Shown: positions 1-10,210, numbered from the stretch's first letter. The stretch: DNA of 64,000 bases from Alphaproteobacteria bacterium (GCA_022820945.1 JAJEEP010000040.1:89008-153007), one strand, 5' to 3'. Notes: a model not told the origin generated them from the sequence alone. Numbers and translations: made by a program.

Positions 1-1541
1 GCTGGATCGAGACCCGCGAAGAGCACCTGATGACGGTCAGCCAGGAGCGCGACCAGATCCACGACCTCGAAATCGCGACGGACAAGGAGGGCCGCATCCA
101 CGCGCTCCGCAATCGCGGCATCGGCGACGTGGGCGACGGGCGCCAGGGGGTCTACTGGGGCTTCGTCATGCCCTCGCTGGGCTCGGTGATGCTGCCTAAC
201 GCCTATGCCATCGACCGCGCCGACATCAAGCTGCGCTGCGCGGTCACCAACAAGACCTGCGTTAGCCCGTCGCGCTCGTTCGGCGCCCTGCCGACGCGCT
301 TCGCGCTGGAGCGCGGCCTCGACATGCTGGCCCGCAAGCTCGGCCTGGAGACCGCCGCCCTCAAGCGAAAGAACCTGGTCACCGAGTTTCCCTTCACCAG
401 CGTGACCGGGGTCCATCACGACAGCGGCAACTACGTGAAGGCCTGGGACACGCTGGTGGAGAGGGTCGATCTCGCCGGCTTTCGCGCGGCGCAGGAGGAG
501 GACCGCGCCTCGGGGCGCTACATCGGGATCGGCTTCGCCTGCGGCGCCGAGTTCTCCGGCATTCCGTCCGACGTGCTCGTGCCGCTGGAGAACCAGCCGG
601 GCTACGGCGTGGTCACCATGCGCATCGACCCGCGCGGCAAGGTCGCGATCCACGAAGGCGACGCACCGCAGGGCCAGAGCCACGAGACCACCATGGCGCA
701 GGTCGCCGCGGACGCCTTCGGCATCCACCCCGACGACGTGAGCGTGCGCCACGGCGATACCGGCACGACGCCGCTCAGCTCCGGCACTGTCGGCGCGCGC
801 GGGGCCTCCTACACCGTCGCCGCCATCGCCGAGGCCGCCGCCGCTCTCAAGGCCAAGATGGCGCGCTACTTGATCCACGATCACGGGCTGGACGGAGCGA
901 CCGCCGACGACTTCAGCTTCACGGGCGGCGCGGTGATCTACGAGAAGGACGGAAACATCCAGCGCGAGTTCGGTGCGCTCGCGGATCGTATCGTCATGGG
1001 CTCGGTCAACGTGCCGCCCGGCGAGGACCCGGGGCTCGAGCACACGGCCTACTTCGAGGCGCCCAAGCCCATGATCTGCTTCACCGCGCACGCCGCCAGG
1101 GTCGAGGTGGACATCGAGACCGGGCAGTTCGTCATCCTCGACTACACCACCTGCGAAGACGTCGGCACGGTCATCAACCCCATCGTCGTCGAGGGGCAGG
1201 TCCAGGGCGGCGTCGTGCAGGGCATGTCGAACGCCATGTTCGAAGAATTCCTCTACGACGAGAACGGCCAGCAGCTGACGGCGGACTTCGAGAATTATCG
1301 CCTCGCCTCTGCGGCGGATGTCCCGACCGTGACCGTGGGCCACTCGCCGACGCCATGCCCGGACCATCCTCTGGGCGTGCGTGCCGTGGGCGAAGGCCGG
1401 CCGGGACCGGTGCCCGGCGCGCTCGCCAATGCCATCTGCGACGCGCTCGTGCCATTCGGAGTCGAGATCACGACGCTCCCGCTCAAGCCCGAGACGATTC
1501 TCGCCTTGATCGAGGCTGGCCGCGCCGGTAACGGTGGTTAG
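1..1541 (+). CDS. Xanthine dehydrogenase/CoxL family molybdopterin-binding subunit, C-terminal part (5' truncated by window)
   Basis: Frame is open from base 3 (WIETREEHLMTVSQERDQIH...), with CoxL-type motifs including the C-terminal HPLGVRAVGEG region carrying the catalytic Glu; stop at 1541. Confidence 0.88.
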   Translation, partial: WIETREEHLMTVSQERDQIHDLEIATDKEGRIHALRNRGIGDVGDGRQGVYWGFVMPSLGSVMLPNAYAIDRADIKLRCAVTNKTCVSPSRSFGALPTRFALERGLDMLARKLGLETAALKRKNLVTEFPFTSVTGVHHDSGNYVKAWDTLVERVDLAGFRAAQEEDRASGRYIGIGFACGAEFSGIPSDVLVPLENQPGYGVVTMRIDPRGKVAIHEGDAPQGQSHETTMAQVAADAFGIHPDDVSVRHGDTGTTPLSSGTVGARGASYTVAAIAEAAAALKAKMARYLIHDHGLDGATADDFSFTGGAVIYEKDGNIQREFGALADRIVMGSVNVPPGEDPGLEHTAYFEAPKPMICFTAHAARVEVDIETGQFVILDYTTCEDVGTVINPIVVEGQVQGGVVQGMSNAMFEEFLYDENGQQLTADFENYRLASAADVPTVTVGHSPTPCPDHPLGVRAVGEGRPGPVPGALANAICDALVPFGVEITTLPLKPETILALIEAGRAGNGG

Positions 1542-1595
1542 CCCCGCCGGCCCGGAGCGGATACCTGGGACGGCCTGCGCGCAACGGATGAGTTC

Positions 1596-3638
1596 ATGAG
1601 CCTGCGAATTGCCATCGATACCGGGGGAACGTTCACGGACGTCATCGCTATCGACGAGACGACGGGCGAGCAGCTTGCCATCAAGACGCCGAGCACGCCC
1701 GATGACCCCAGCCGGGGCCTGATCAACGGCATTGAGGAAGTCCTCGGCGAGCGGGACGCAAGCCTGAGCCAAATCCTGCACGGCACGACGACGGCGACCA
1801 ACGCGGTATTGCAGCACCGTTTCGAAGGCCTTGGCCTGCTCGTGACGGCCGGCTTTCGGCACATCATCGAGATCGCGCGCCAATCCGTGCCCGACGGCTA
1901 CGGCAACTCCTTCTTCTGGGTGAAGCCGCCGCGGCTCGTGCCCCTGCACCTCGTGCAAGAGGTGACGGAGCGCTTGAGCTACGACGGCTCCGTCATGACG
2001 CCTCTCGACGAAAAGAGCGTGATCGAGGCGGTGGACCATCTCGTGGACTTCGGCGTCACGCGCATCGCCGTCTGCCTGCTCCATTCCTACGCGAATCCGA
2101 CGCACGAGCAGCGCGTCGGCGCGATCATCGAAGAGCATTTCCCGGACACGTTCGTGTCGCTGTCCTCGGTCGTCCTCCCCGAATACCGCGAGTACGAGCG
2201 GGCGATGACGACTCTGATCGACGTGATGGTGAAGCCCTATTGCCAGACCTATCTCGGGCGTGCCCGCGACAGGATCGCCGAAGGTTCGGGCGACAAGCCC
2301 TTCCTGATCATGCAGTCCAACGGCGGCATCGTCTCCAGCGAGGCGGCCGGCGAGAAGCCTGTGACGATGCTTTTGTCGGGGCCTGCGGGGGGCGTGCTCG
2401 GGGCCACCCACATGGCGAGCCTGGCCGGCTACCGCGACATCCTGACGCTGGATGTCGGCGGCACGTCCACCGATGTCTCGCTCGTGCGCGGGCTCACGCC
2501 GCAACTCTCCACACACACCACCGTCGAGCACTACCCGGTCAAGACACCCATGCTGGACGTGGTGGCGGTCGGCGCGGGCGGGGGCTCCCTGGCCTGGATC
2601 GATCCGTACGGCGCGCTCAAGGTCGGCCCGCAGAGCGCGGGCGCCGATCCTGGCCCCATCTGCTACCGGCGCGGCGGAACCGAGCCTACGGTGACGGACG
2701 CAGGCGTGGTGCTGGGGCGCCTGCCGGGTGCGCTGATCGGCGGTGGGCTCAAGCTCGATGTCGATGCCGCGCGGAGCGCCTTCGAGACTCTCGGCGAGAC
2801 GCTCGGCCTCTCGGCAGAGGAAGCGGCCGCCGGCGTGCTCGAAATCGCGGCCTCCAACCAGGTCCAGGGCATTCGCCAGGTGACGACGACGCGCGGTCTC
2901 GACCCCGGCGACTATGCCATGATCGCCTTCGGCGGCGCGGGCGGGCTGTTCGCCGCCGATGTGGCCGACTTTCTCGGAATCAAGACCGCGGTCTCGCCGC
3001 CCAATCCGGGCAATCTCTCGGCCTTCGGCCTGCATGTCTGCGACATCAAGCGCGACTACGTGCGCACGCTGGTGCGCCAGCAGTCGAGCGCCACCGTCGA
3101 CGAGCTTGACGGGTTGTGGGCAGAGCTGGAGCAGCTGGGCCGCGACGAAATCGCGGCCGAGGGCGTGGCGCGCGACGCGATCGTGCTCGAACGCAGCGCC
3201 GACGTCCGCTACGTTGGCGAGGGCCATGAGGTGCTGGTTCCCATTCCGGCCGGCCTTTCCGGAGGCGACGCCGTCGAGCACATGTGGTCGGACTTTCACC
3301 GGGTTCACGACGACACCTTCGGCTTCCATTACGAGGGCAGCCAGGACGTCGAGGTCGTGAGCCTGCGCGTGCAGGCAATCGGGCGCATGCACCGTCCGGA
3401 CGTGCGGACGATCGAGCCGGGAGCGGACGCGCCCGGTCCTGCCGGAGCGCGCGATGTCTACTGGCGCGGGCGGGGCTGGATATCCTGCCCGATCTGGCGC
3501 CGGGAGGGATTGTCCCGCGGCTTCGCCACACAAGGGCCGGGCATCGTCGAGGAGTACGGCTCGACCCTGGTCGTGCCCGAGGGCTGGGCGCTCCGGAACG
3601 ACGACTACGGCAACCTCATCCTGGAGAAAATGGCATGA
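1596..3638 (+). CDS. hyuA: Hydantoinase/oxoprolinase family protein, subunit A (HyuA-like)
   Basis: RIAIDTGGTFTDVIAID start, GTTTATNAVLQ, LTLDVGGTSTDVSLV and GGGSLAWID motifs typical of the HyuA/N-methylhydantoinase A ATPase family. Confidence 0.93.
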   Translation: MSLRIAIDTGGTFTDVIAIDETTGEQLAIKTPSTPDDPSRGLINGIEEVLGERDASLSQILHGTTTATNAVLQHRFEGLGLLVTAGFRHIIEIARQSVPDGYGNSFFWVKPPRLVPLHLVQEVTERLSYDGSVMTPLDEKSVIEAVDHLVDFGVTRIAVCLLHSYANPTHEQRVGAIIEEHFPDTFVSLSSVVLPEYREYERAMTTLIDVMVKPYCQTYLGRARDRIAEGSGDKPFLIMQSNGGIVSSEAAGEKPVTMLLSGPAGGVLGATHMASLAGYRDILTLDVGGTSTDVSLVRGLTPQLSTHTTVEHYPVKTPMLDVVAVGAGGGSLAWIDPYGALKVGPQSAGADPGPICYRRGGTEPTVTDAGVVLGRLPGALIGGGLKLDVDAARSAFETLGETLGLSAEEAAAGVLEIAASNQVQGIRQVTTTRGLDPGDYAMIAFGGAGGLFAADVADFLGIKTAVSPPNPGNLSAFGLHVCDIKRDYVRTLVRQQSSATVDELDGLWAELEQLGRDEIAAEGVARDAIVLERSADVRYVGEGHEVLVPIPAGLSGGDAVEHMWSDFHRVHDDTFGFHYEGSQDVEVVSLRVQAIGRMHRPDVRTIEPGADAPGPAGARDVYWRGRGWISCPIWRREGLSRGFATQGPGIVEEYGSTLVVPEGWALRNDDYGNLILEKMA

Positions 3639-5554
3639 GCGCAGGAACCGCCAGGGGTGCAAGGTCTCCGCTCGGCCCGATCGAGCTCGAGGTCATCACC
3701 GGAACGATCCGCACCGCCGAGCTCGAAATCGAGGCGGCGGTCGAGCGAACCGCGCGCTCGCCGATGATCCGGGATCAGCACGACTATCGGGTGGCGCTCT
3801 TCGATGCGAAGGGGCGCAAGCTGACCGGGCGCTCCTATGCCGCCCTGGTCGAGCCGGTCTTCGAGTATTTCGACGAGGGCGACATCCACCCGGGCGACAT
3901 CTTCTTCTGGAACGACCCCTACAACAGCGCCGGCGGCATCGGGCACATCCCCGATCTCTGCACGACGATCCCCATCTTCCACGGCGACCGGCTGATCGGC
4001 TTCAGCCAGGTTTTCGGCCACCACGACGACGTGGGCGGCTCGGTTCCCGGCAGCCTTCCGACCCACGCTACCGACATGTGGACGGAAGGATTGGTGGTGC
4101 CGCCCATCAAGATTTACGAACGCGGGACGATCAACGAGGCGGTCTTCAAGATTATCTCGCGCAACTCGCGCCTCTCCGAGCATCTGCGCGGCGACCTCGA
4201 TGCCGAAATCGGCGCCGCCAGGCTCGGCAGCCAGCGCATCGTGGCCTTGGCCGAACGCTATGGCGTCGATGCACTGGAGGCCGCTTACGACGCCATCATC
4301 GAAAACTGCGCGGAGACCATACGCCGCGAGCTACTCCCCATGATCCGGGACGGCGTCTATTCCTGGGAAGACTATATCGAGGATGACGGCGTCGAAGGCC
4401 CGCAGATGCATACGCTGCGGCTGACGATGACCAAGACTGCCGACAAGATCGTGCTCGACTTCACGGGCACCTCGAAGGAAGCGAAGGGGCCGATCAACTG
4501 GCCGATCGATTACGCCGACGGAAAGTTCGCGCGCAAGTGGATGGGGCCGGTGCTCCGCTCGCTCGCGGCCACGCCCGAGCGGGCGGCCGAGATCGACATG
4601 AACGAGGGCGTGCTGGACGTCATCGAGCTGAAGTTCCCGCCCAAGGGAACACTTGTCACGCCGAGCTTCGGAAAGGCAACGGGTCTGCGCTTCTTCCCGC
4701 TGCTGCGCTCGCTTGGAATCTTTGCGGCCCTGCTGGCCAAGGCGACCGATGGGCGTATGCCGGCCGATCACGAGACGATCCGAATCTGGGGCCTGCATGG
4801 CGGGCGAATCGGGCATGACTTCTTCCTGTTCCGCGAGGTGCTCGGCGGCGGTGGACCGGGCCGCCCCTGGGCGGACGGCAGCGATGTCGTTCATGTGGTG
4901 CCGAACTCGCGCAACCTGCCGGCCGAGTTCTCGGAGACCCGCTACCCCGTCATCGTCGAGCGCCTGGGCCTCGCGACGGATTCGGGCGGGGCTGGCTGCC
5001 GGCGCGGCGGTTTCGGCTACGACAAGCGGGTCAGGGCACTCGAAGACTGCGAGGCGCTCTCCAACGCCGACCGCGCGCTGATCAACACTTATGGCGTTAA
5101 CGGCGGCAAGTACGGGGGCACCTACGGCCTGGAGATCGACAATCCCGACGGCACGCGGCGCACGGTGGCCGGCATGGACGACCGCGTCGAGGTCGCCGCC
5201 GGCTCGACCATCAGGATCCGGACGACGGGCGGCGGCGGCTGGGGCGACCCGCTCGCGCGTGAGCCCGAGATGGTGTGCTACGACGTGCAGTGCGGCCTGG
5301 TCTCGGAGCAGGCGGCGCGCGACGACTATGGCGTCGTGCTGGGGCGCGAGGGCCGGCGCTACACGGTCGACCAGGATGCGACCGACCGCTTGCGCGGGCG
5401 CATGAAGGCCGACCGCGGGCCGCTCCCCATGTTCAGCCGCGGGCCCTATTTCGAGGAAATGAAGCGCAACAAGGGGATCGCCCGCCCGCCCGGCCACGAC
5501 GACCCCGACGACGGCTGGTTCGCCGGCGGCATGGTCCCGGAGGCGGCGGAGTGA
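3635..5554 (+). CDS. hyuB: Hydantoinase B/oxoprolinase family protein (HyuB-like)
   Basis: Starts at ATG 3635, overlapping the hyuA stop (ATGA). LGPIELEVITGTIRTAELEIEAAVERTARSPMIRDQHDYRVALFD and WNDPYNSAGGIGHIPD are HyuB signatures. Confidence 0.92.
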   Translation: MSAGTARGARSPLGPIELEVITGTIRTAELEIEAAVERTARSPMIRDQHDYRVALFDAKGRKLTGRSYAALVEPVFEYFDEGDIHPGDIFFWNDPYNSAGGIGHIPDLCTTIPIFHGDRLIGFSQVFGHHDDVGGSVPGSLPTHATDMWTEGLVVPPIKIYERGTINEAVFKIISRNSRLSEHLRGDLDAEIGAARLGSQRIVALAERYGVDALEAAYDAIIENCAETIRRELLPMIRDGVYSWEDYIEDDGVEGPQMHTLRLTMTKTADKIVLDFTGTSKEAKGPINWPIDYADGKFARKWMGPVLRSLAATPERAAEIDMNEGVLDVIELKFPPKGTLVTPSFGKATGLRFFPLLRSLGIFAALLAKATDGRMPADHETIRIWGLHGGRIGHDFFLFREVLGGGGPGRPWADGSDVVHVVPNSRNLPAEFSETRYPVIVERLGLATDSGGAGCRRGGFGYDKRVRALEDCEALSNADRALINTYGVNGGKYGGTYGLEIDNPDGTRRTVAGMDDRVEVAAGSTIRIRTTGGGGWGDPLAREPEMVCYDVQCGLVSEQAARDDYGVVLGREGRRYTVDQDATDRLRGRMKADRGPLPMFSRGPYFEEMKRNKGIARPPGHDDPDDGWFAGGMVPEAAE

Positions 5555-6420
5555 AGCCGCCGCTGTTCGAGTATGTGGCGCCGCACAGCATCGAAGAAGC
5601 GCTGGAGGCCCTGGCGAGCGACGACATGGCGAGGCCGCTCGCGGGCGGCCAAAGCCTGATCCCCACGATGAACTTTCGCATCGCGGCTCCTTCCAGGCTG
5701 GTGGACCTTGCGCGGATCGATGCGCTCAAGGGGCACGCGGTCGAGGGGGACGTCATCAGGGTGGGCGCGATGACCCGCCAACGGGATCTCGAACGCGACG
5801 AGGCGGTGCGCCGCGCGAATCCCCTGATTGCGGAAGTCCTGAGCAACGTCGCCCACATAGTCATTCGCAATCGCGGCACGGTGGGCGGCAGTATCGCCCA
5901 CGCCGACGCCGCGGCGGAGCTACCCTGCATGTTGCTGGCAACGGGCGGCTCGGTCGTGGCGCACCGCGCCGGGGGCGAGCGAACGATCGCCGCCGACGAC
6001 CTCTTCCTGTTTCACATGACGACGGCGCTAGAGGCAGGCGAACTGCTGATCGAGGTCCGCATACCGACCCTTCCCCCCTCCACGGGTTACGCCTTCCAGG
6101 AGGTCGCGCGCCGCCACGGCGACTACGCATTGGCCGGCGTCTGCGCGCTGGTGACGCTCGAGGACGGCGTCTGCACCGCCGTACGTCTTGCGGCCTGCGG
6201 AGTCGCTTCGAAACCCACGCGCCTTGCCGAGGCCGAGGCCGCGTTGCTGGGCGCCCCGCCTGAGGGGGAGGCCCTCGCGCGCGCTGCCTCGGCGGCGCGC
6301 GACGGCGCGACGGCGGCCGATGACCGTCAGGCCAGCGCTGACTACCGCAAGGACCTCGTGGCAGCACTGGTGCGGCGTACTGTAGCCAAGGCCGCCGAGC
6401 GGGCACGGGAGCGCGCGTGA
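5551..6420 (+). CDS. FAD-binding subunit of molybdenum hydroxylase (CoxM-like)
   Basis: GTG start overlapping the hyuB stop. PLAGGQSLIPTMNFRIA and VGGSIAHADAAAELPCMLLATGG are FAD-binding motifs of CoxM/XdhB. Confidence 0.92.
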   Translation: MKPPLFEYVAPHSIEEALEALASDDMARPLAGGQSLIPTMNFRIAAPSRLVDLARIDALKGHAVEGDVIRVGAMTRQRDLERDEAVRRANPLIAEVLSNVAHIVIRNRGTVGGSIAHADAAAELPCMLLATGGSVVAHRAGGERTIAADDLFLFHMTTALEAGELLIEVRIPTLPPSTGYAFQEVARRHGDYALAGVCALVTLEDGVCTAVRLAACGVASKPTRLAEAEAALLGAPPEGEALARAASAARDGATAADDRQASADYRKDLVAALVRRTVAKAAERARERA

Positions 6421-6953
6421 TGGCTAGGTCGGCGGCGCGGAAGAAATTGCTTGGGCAGTCTCCCGATCCACAGGTAGCGGTGTCGATGACGGTCAACGGC
6501 GAGCGGGTCGAGCGCGAGGTCAGCCCCCGCCTGCTGCTGAGCGACTTCGTCCGCCACGAGCTTGGCCTGACGGGCACTCACGTCGGCTGCGAGCATGGCG
6601 TGTGCGGGTGCTGCACGGTGATCATCGACGGAAAGGCCGGGCGGTCCTGCCTTGCCTTTGCCGTCCAGGCCGACGGCGCCGACATTCGAACGATCGAGAG
6701 CGTCGCGGCGCCCGACGGCACGCTTCACCCTGTCCAGCGGGCCTTTCGCGAGTGTCACGGGCTGCAATGCGGCTACTGCACGCCGGGCTTCGTCATGTCG
6801 ATCGTAGATTACCTCGAAGACAATCCCGATCCAGACCTTTCGGAGGACGCCATTCGCGAGGTCCTCTCAGGCAACCTGTGCCGGTGCACGGGCTATAAAA
6901 ATATCGTCGCCGCCTTTCGCCGCGGCGCCGAGTTGATGCGCGGCTCGCGATAG
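6417..6953 (+). CDS. 2Fe-2S subunit of molybdenum hydroxylase (CoxS-like)
   Basis: GCEHGVCGCCTVIIDG and GLQCGYCTPGFVMS...LSGNLCRCTGYKNIV, the two [2Fe-2S] cluster motifs. Confidence 0.95.
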   Translation: MMARSAARKKLLGQSPDPQVAVSMTVNGERVEREVSPRLLLSDFVRHELGLTGTHVGCEHGVCGCCTVIIDGKAGRSCLAFAVQADGADIRTIESVAAPDGTLHPVQRAFRECHGLQCGYCTPGFVMSIVDYLEDNPDPDLSEDAIREVLSGNLCRCTGYKNIVAAFRRGAELMRGSR

Positions 6954-6972
6954 AGAAACGGAGACCCTGGAC

Positions 6973-9369
6973 GTGTCGACGCGCCAGTTCGGCGAGCCAA
7001 TTGCACGCAACGCCGATGCTGCCCTCCTGCGCGGCGAGGGAAGCTTCATCGATGACATCGACCTTCCCGGCGCGCTCCATGCGGCGTTCGCCCGCAGCAT
7101 GGTCGCCAGAGCGAAGATCCGCGCGATCGACACCAGCGCCGCGGAATCGCTCGACGGCGTGGTCAAGGTCTACACATGCGACAACATCGGCGCGCTCGAT
7201 GCCCCGCTGCCGTTGCTGATACCGGCTCCCGACCTCACCCATCCGAAGACCCAGCGCCCGCTGGCCCGCGACGATGTGTTCTATGTCGGGCAGTGCATTG
7301 CGATGGTGGTGGCGGTCGACCGCTACGTCGCCGAGGATGCGGTGCGCCTGATCGATATCGACTACGATCCCCTGCCGGTCGAGTTGGACCTCGAAAAGGC
7401 GGTGAGCGACGACGCCCCGCGCGTGCATCCGGACGTGCCCAACAACACCGCCGGAAACTTTTGCGTAGAGACCGGGGATACCGACGCGGCATTCGCGGAG
7501 GCCGAGCACGTCACGCGGGTCAAGATCCGCCTGGAGCGCAGCACGGCGGCGCCGATGGAATGCCGCGCCATCGCGGCGCGTTGGGAAGCCGTGACCGGAG
7601 AACTCACCGTGTGGGACGGCACGCAGGCGACACTCTCGGTACGCGGCGGCCTGGCCTCATTGTTCCGCATCGATGAGGACAAGGTGCGCGTGATCGCGCC
7701 CAATGTGGGCGGTGGCTTCGGTCAGAAGATCATGATGTTTCACCCGGACGAGGTTCTGGTGCCGCTGGCTTCGATGGAGCTTGAGCGCCCGGTCAAGTAC
7801 ATCGAGGACAGGGTCGAGAACTTCATCGGCGCTTCTCAGGAGCGCACGCAGATCCACACGCTCGAAATCGCGGCCACGAAGGACGGCCGGGTGATCGGCC
7901 TCAAGGATGACTTCCTGCATGACACGGGCGCATTCATTCCTTACGGAATTGCAGTCGCCCACGTGAGCTCGACGTCGATCGCGGGCCCTTACCGCATCCC
8001 GAACTTCCGGGTCACGTTCCGCCCGGTCTATCTGCCGATGGTGCAGGTGACGCCCTACCGCGGCTGCGGCCGGCCGCATGCCTGCTACGCCATCGAGCGC
8101 GCCATGGATCAGCTCGCGGACGAGCTCGGCCTCGACCGTTTCGAGGTCCGCCGAAGAAACTTCATCGGGAAGGACGAGTTTCCCTATCCGCGCGAAGGCC
8201 TGATCTTCGCCGACGGTCTCCAGGTCATCTACGACAGTGGCGACTACGAGGAGGCGCTTGAGCAGCTGGAGCAGGCGATCGATGTCGAGGGCTTTCGCGC
8301 GGAGCAGTCAGCGTCCCGCGAGGAGGGGCGCTATCTCGGCCTCGGCTTCGGGTTCTATGTCGAGGGAACCGGGCTCGGCCCCTACGAAGGCGGGCATATC
8401 AAGATTCACCCGATCACAGGCAAGATCTACGTCAACACCGGGCTGACGGACCAGGGCCAGGGCCACGAGACGGTGTTCGCGCAAATCGCCGCCGAGCAGA
8501 CTGGGGCACGCGTCGAGGACGTGATCGTCGTCGAAGGCAACACTGGCGCCTTCGAATGGGGGGTGGCGACCTTCGCGAGCCGCGCGGCGGTGTGCAGCGG
8601 CAACGCGATCCACATGGCGGCGGTGAAGGCGCGCGCGCAGATCGTCGAGGCGGCAGCCAACATGATGGAGTGCAGCCAGTCGGATATCGATCTCCACGAC
8701 GGTGCGGCGTGGGTGAAGGGGACCGACCGCCGCGCGACGCTGGCGGAGATCGCGACCGCGACCAACCCGCTGCGCTATGCCTTCAACGAACCCTCCAAGA
8801 GCGCCACGCAGTTCGCGCCGGCGAGCCGTCACGACGGGCCGCAGCTTGCCGAAGGCAGGACTCCGGGAATCGAGGCGACCGACTACTACAGCCCACCCCA
8901 CGCGACCTGGGCCTTCGGCGCTCATGCGGCCGTGATCGAAGTCGATCCCGAACTCTGCACGATCGATGTGAAGCGATACGTTTGCATTCACGATTGCGGG
9001 CGGATGATCAACCCGACCATCGTGGACGGCCAGGTGATGGGCGGGATCGCGCAGGGCGTGGGCGGCGCGTTCTACGAGCGCTGCGAGTTCGACGAAGAGG
9101 GAACCCCGCTCAACGCCAATTTCATGGACTTCCTGATGCCCTACGCGACCGAGGTGCCCAACGCGGAGATCATGCACTCGGAGACGCCGTCGCCCCTCAA
9201 TCCGCTTGGCGTGAAGGGCGTCGGCGAGGCCGGCACCATTCCGGTCGCGCAGGTCTACGCGTCAGCGGTGGAGGATGCCCTGCAACCCTTCGGGATCGCG
9301 CCAATCCGCGAGGCGCCGCTGACGCCGGACGCCATTCACAGGATGCTCAGGCAGGCGCGCGACGCCTAA
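6973..9369 (+). CDS. Molybdopterin-binding large subunit (CoxL/xanthine dehydrogenase family)
   Basis: GTG start; GGGFGQK, VTPYRGCGRPHACYAIER and NPLGVKGVGEAGTIP motifs; full-length 798 aa. Confidence 0.93.
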   Translation: MSTRQFGEPIARNADAALLRGEGSFIDDIDLPGALHAAFARSMVARAKIRAIDTSAAESLDGVVKVYTCDNIGALDAPLPLLIPAPDLTHPKTQRPLARDDVFYVGQCIAMVVAVDRYVAEDAVRLIDIDYDPLPVELDLEKAVSDDAPRVHPDVPNNTAGNFCVETGDTDAAFAEAEHVTRVKIRLERSTAAPMECRAIAARWEAVTGELTVWDGTQATLSVRGGLASLFRIDEDKVRVIAPNVGGGFGQKIMMFHPDEVLVPLASMELERPVKYIEDRVENFIGASQERTQIHTLEIAATKDGRVIGLKDDFLHDTGAFIPYGIAVAHVSSTSIAGPYRIPNFRVTFRPVYLPMVQVTPYRGCGRPHACYAIERAMDQLADELGLDRFEVRRRNFIGKDEFPYPREGLIFADGLQVIYDSGDYEEALEQLEQAIDVEGFRAEQSASREEGRYLGLGFGFYVEGTGLGPYEGGHIKIHPITGKIYVNTGLTDQGQGHETVFAQIAAEQTGARVEDVIVVEGNTGAFEWGVATFASRAAVCSGNAIHMAAVKARAQIVEAAANMMECSQSDIDLHDGAAWVKGTDRRATLAEIATATNPLRYAFNEPSKSATQFAPASRHDGPQLAEGRTPGIEATDYYSPPHATWAFGAHAAVIEVDPELCTIDVKRYVCIHDCGRMINPTIVDGQVMGGIAQGVGGAFYERCEFDEEGTPLNANFMDFLMPYATEVPNAEIMHSETPSPLNPLGVKGVGEAGTIPVAQVYASAVEDALQPFGIAPIREAPLTPDAIHRMLRQARDA

Positions 9370-9950
9370 CTCGCGCGCCCGAACAGAAGCCCGATCATTC
9401 GCCTCATCCACGCAACGATGACGATGCGTGTGAGTTGCGTGGCCTCGATTGCCTGGGGAGGCTCCTGACCGTCCGCGCCGGCATCGGCTTCCTGCCCACC
9501 GCGCGCGAGCTTGTTGCGGAGACGCTCTGCAAACTGCGCGGTGAGGTGGTTGGCGACGTCCTGAACGATCCCGGAGCGGCCGATTTGCGCGAGCGCGCCG
9601 GAAAGCTTGATGTCGCCCGAGAGCCTGACGAACGATCCGCCGTCTTGCTCCTGAATTTCGTAGGCAATGCTCGCCTTCGCGCGGTTGCCACCCCGGCGAT
9701 CGACGCCCGAGGCTTCGATCCTGGCGGTGCGTGCATCGTGGTCCGTCTCGGCAATGGTGGCCTCGCCTTCGAACGCAGCCGTCACCGGCCCGAGCTTGAC
9801 CGTGACCTTGCCTTGGTAGGTCGCCTTGCTGGTCTGGCCCAGAAGCTCCGTGCCCGGCATGCAGGTCACGACCTCGGGCACGTCCTGGAAGAACTCCCAG
9901 ACGCGATGGGCAGGCTGATCGATACTGAACGAGGCTTCGATGTCCGGCAC
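9366..9950 (-). CDS. CoxG-like SRPBCC family protein
   Basis: INFDIEASF-type start (MPDIEASFSIDQPAHRVWEFFQDVPEVVTCMPGTELLG) typical of CO dehydrogenase subunit G; convergent with the large subunit and overlapping its stop by 4 bp. Confidence 0.85.
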   Translation of the reverse strand: MPDIEASFSIDQPAHRVWEFFQDVPEVVTCMPGTELLGQTSKATYQGKVTVKLGPVTAAFEGEATIAETDHDARTARIEASGVDRRGGNRAKASIAYEIQEQDGGSFVRLSGDIKLSGALAQIGRSGIVQDVANHLTAQFAERLRNKLARGGQEADAGADGQEPPQAIEATQLTRIVIVAWMRRMIGLLFGRAS

Positions 9951-10171
9951 GGCGTGATCTTGCGCGGCTGTTGTGTCTTGAAGCTAGGCGAAGTGGCGGC
10001 GCGACGGAAGTGCACCACTGTCCTCCTGCCGTACTCAAGACGTGCCGACGGCCGAGGAACGAAGTCGGCAACCTTCCGGGCAACCGGCGGGTGCGAACCG
10101 CCAAGCTCCGAGTGGCTTTGCTGCCCGAATCCGCCGAAATCTCTTGCACCACCCCGCAGGACGCGATCGCC

Positions 10172-10210
10172 AGATGAGAACCACTTCACCAGATGAGCGC
10201 CACTTCAAAT
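10172..10210 (+). repeat. Two tandem copies of a 19-bp direct repeat, CCAGATGAGaaCCACTTCA / CCAGATGAGcgCCACTTCA, possible IS terminal repeats
   Basis: Read directly: the copies are adjacent and differ at 2 positions; an inverted CGCCACT...AGTGGCG pair immediately follows. Confidence 0.6.

Noticed and set aside
3284-3634. N-terminal extension of hyuB in the ORF track
   Set aside because: Arg-rich out-of-frame translation of hyuA; the HyuB start is at 3635, overlapping the hyuA stop.
9951-10171. Short ORFs in both strands upstream of coxG considered as a transposase fragment
   Set aside because: No frame gave recognisable transposase motifs, so left unannotated despite the flanking repeats.
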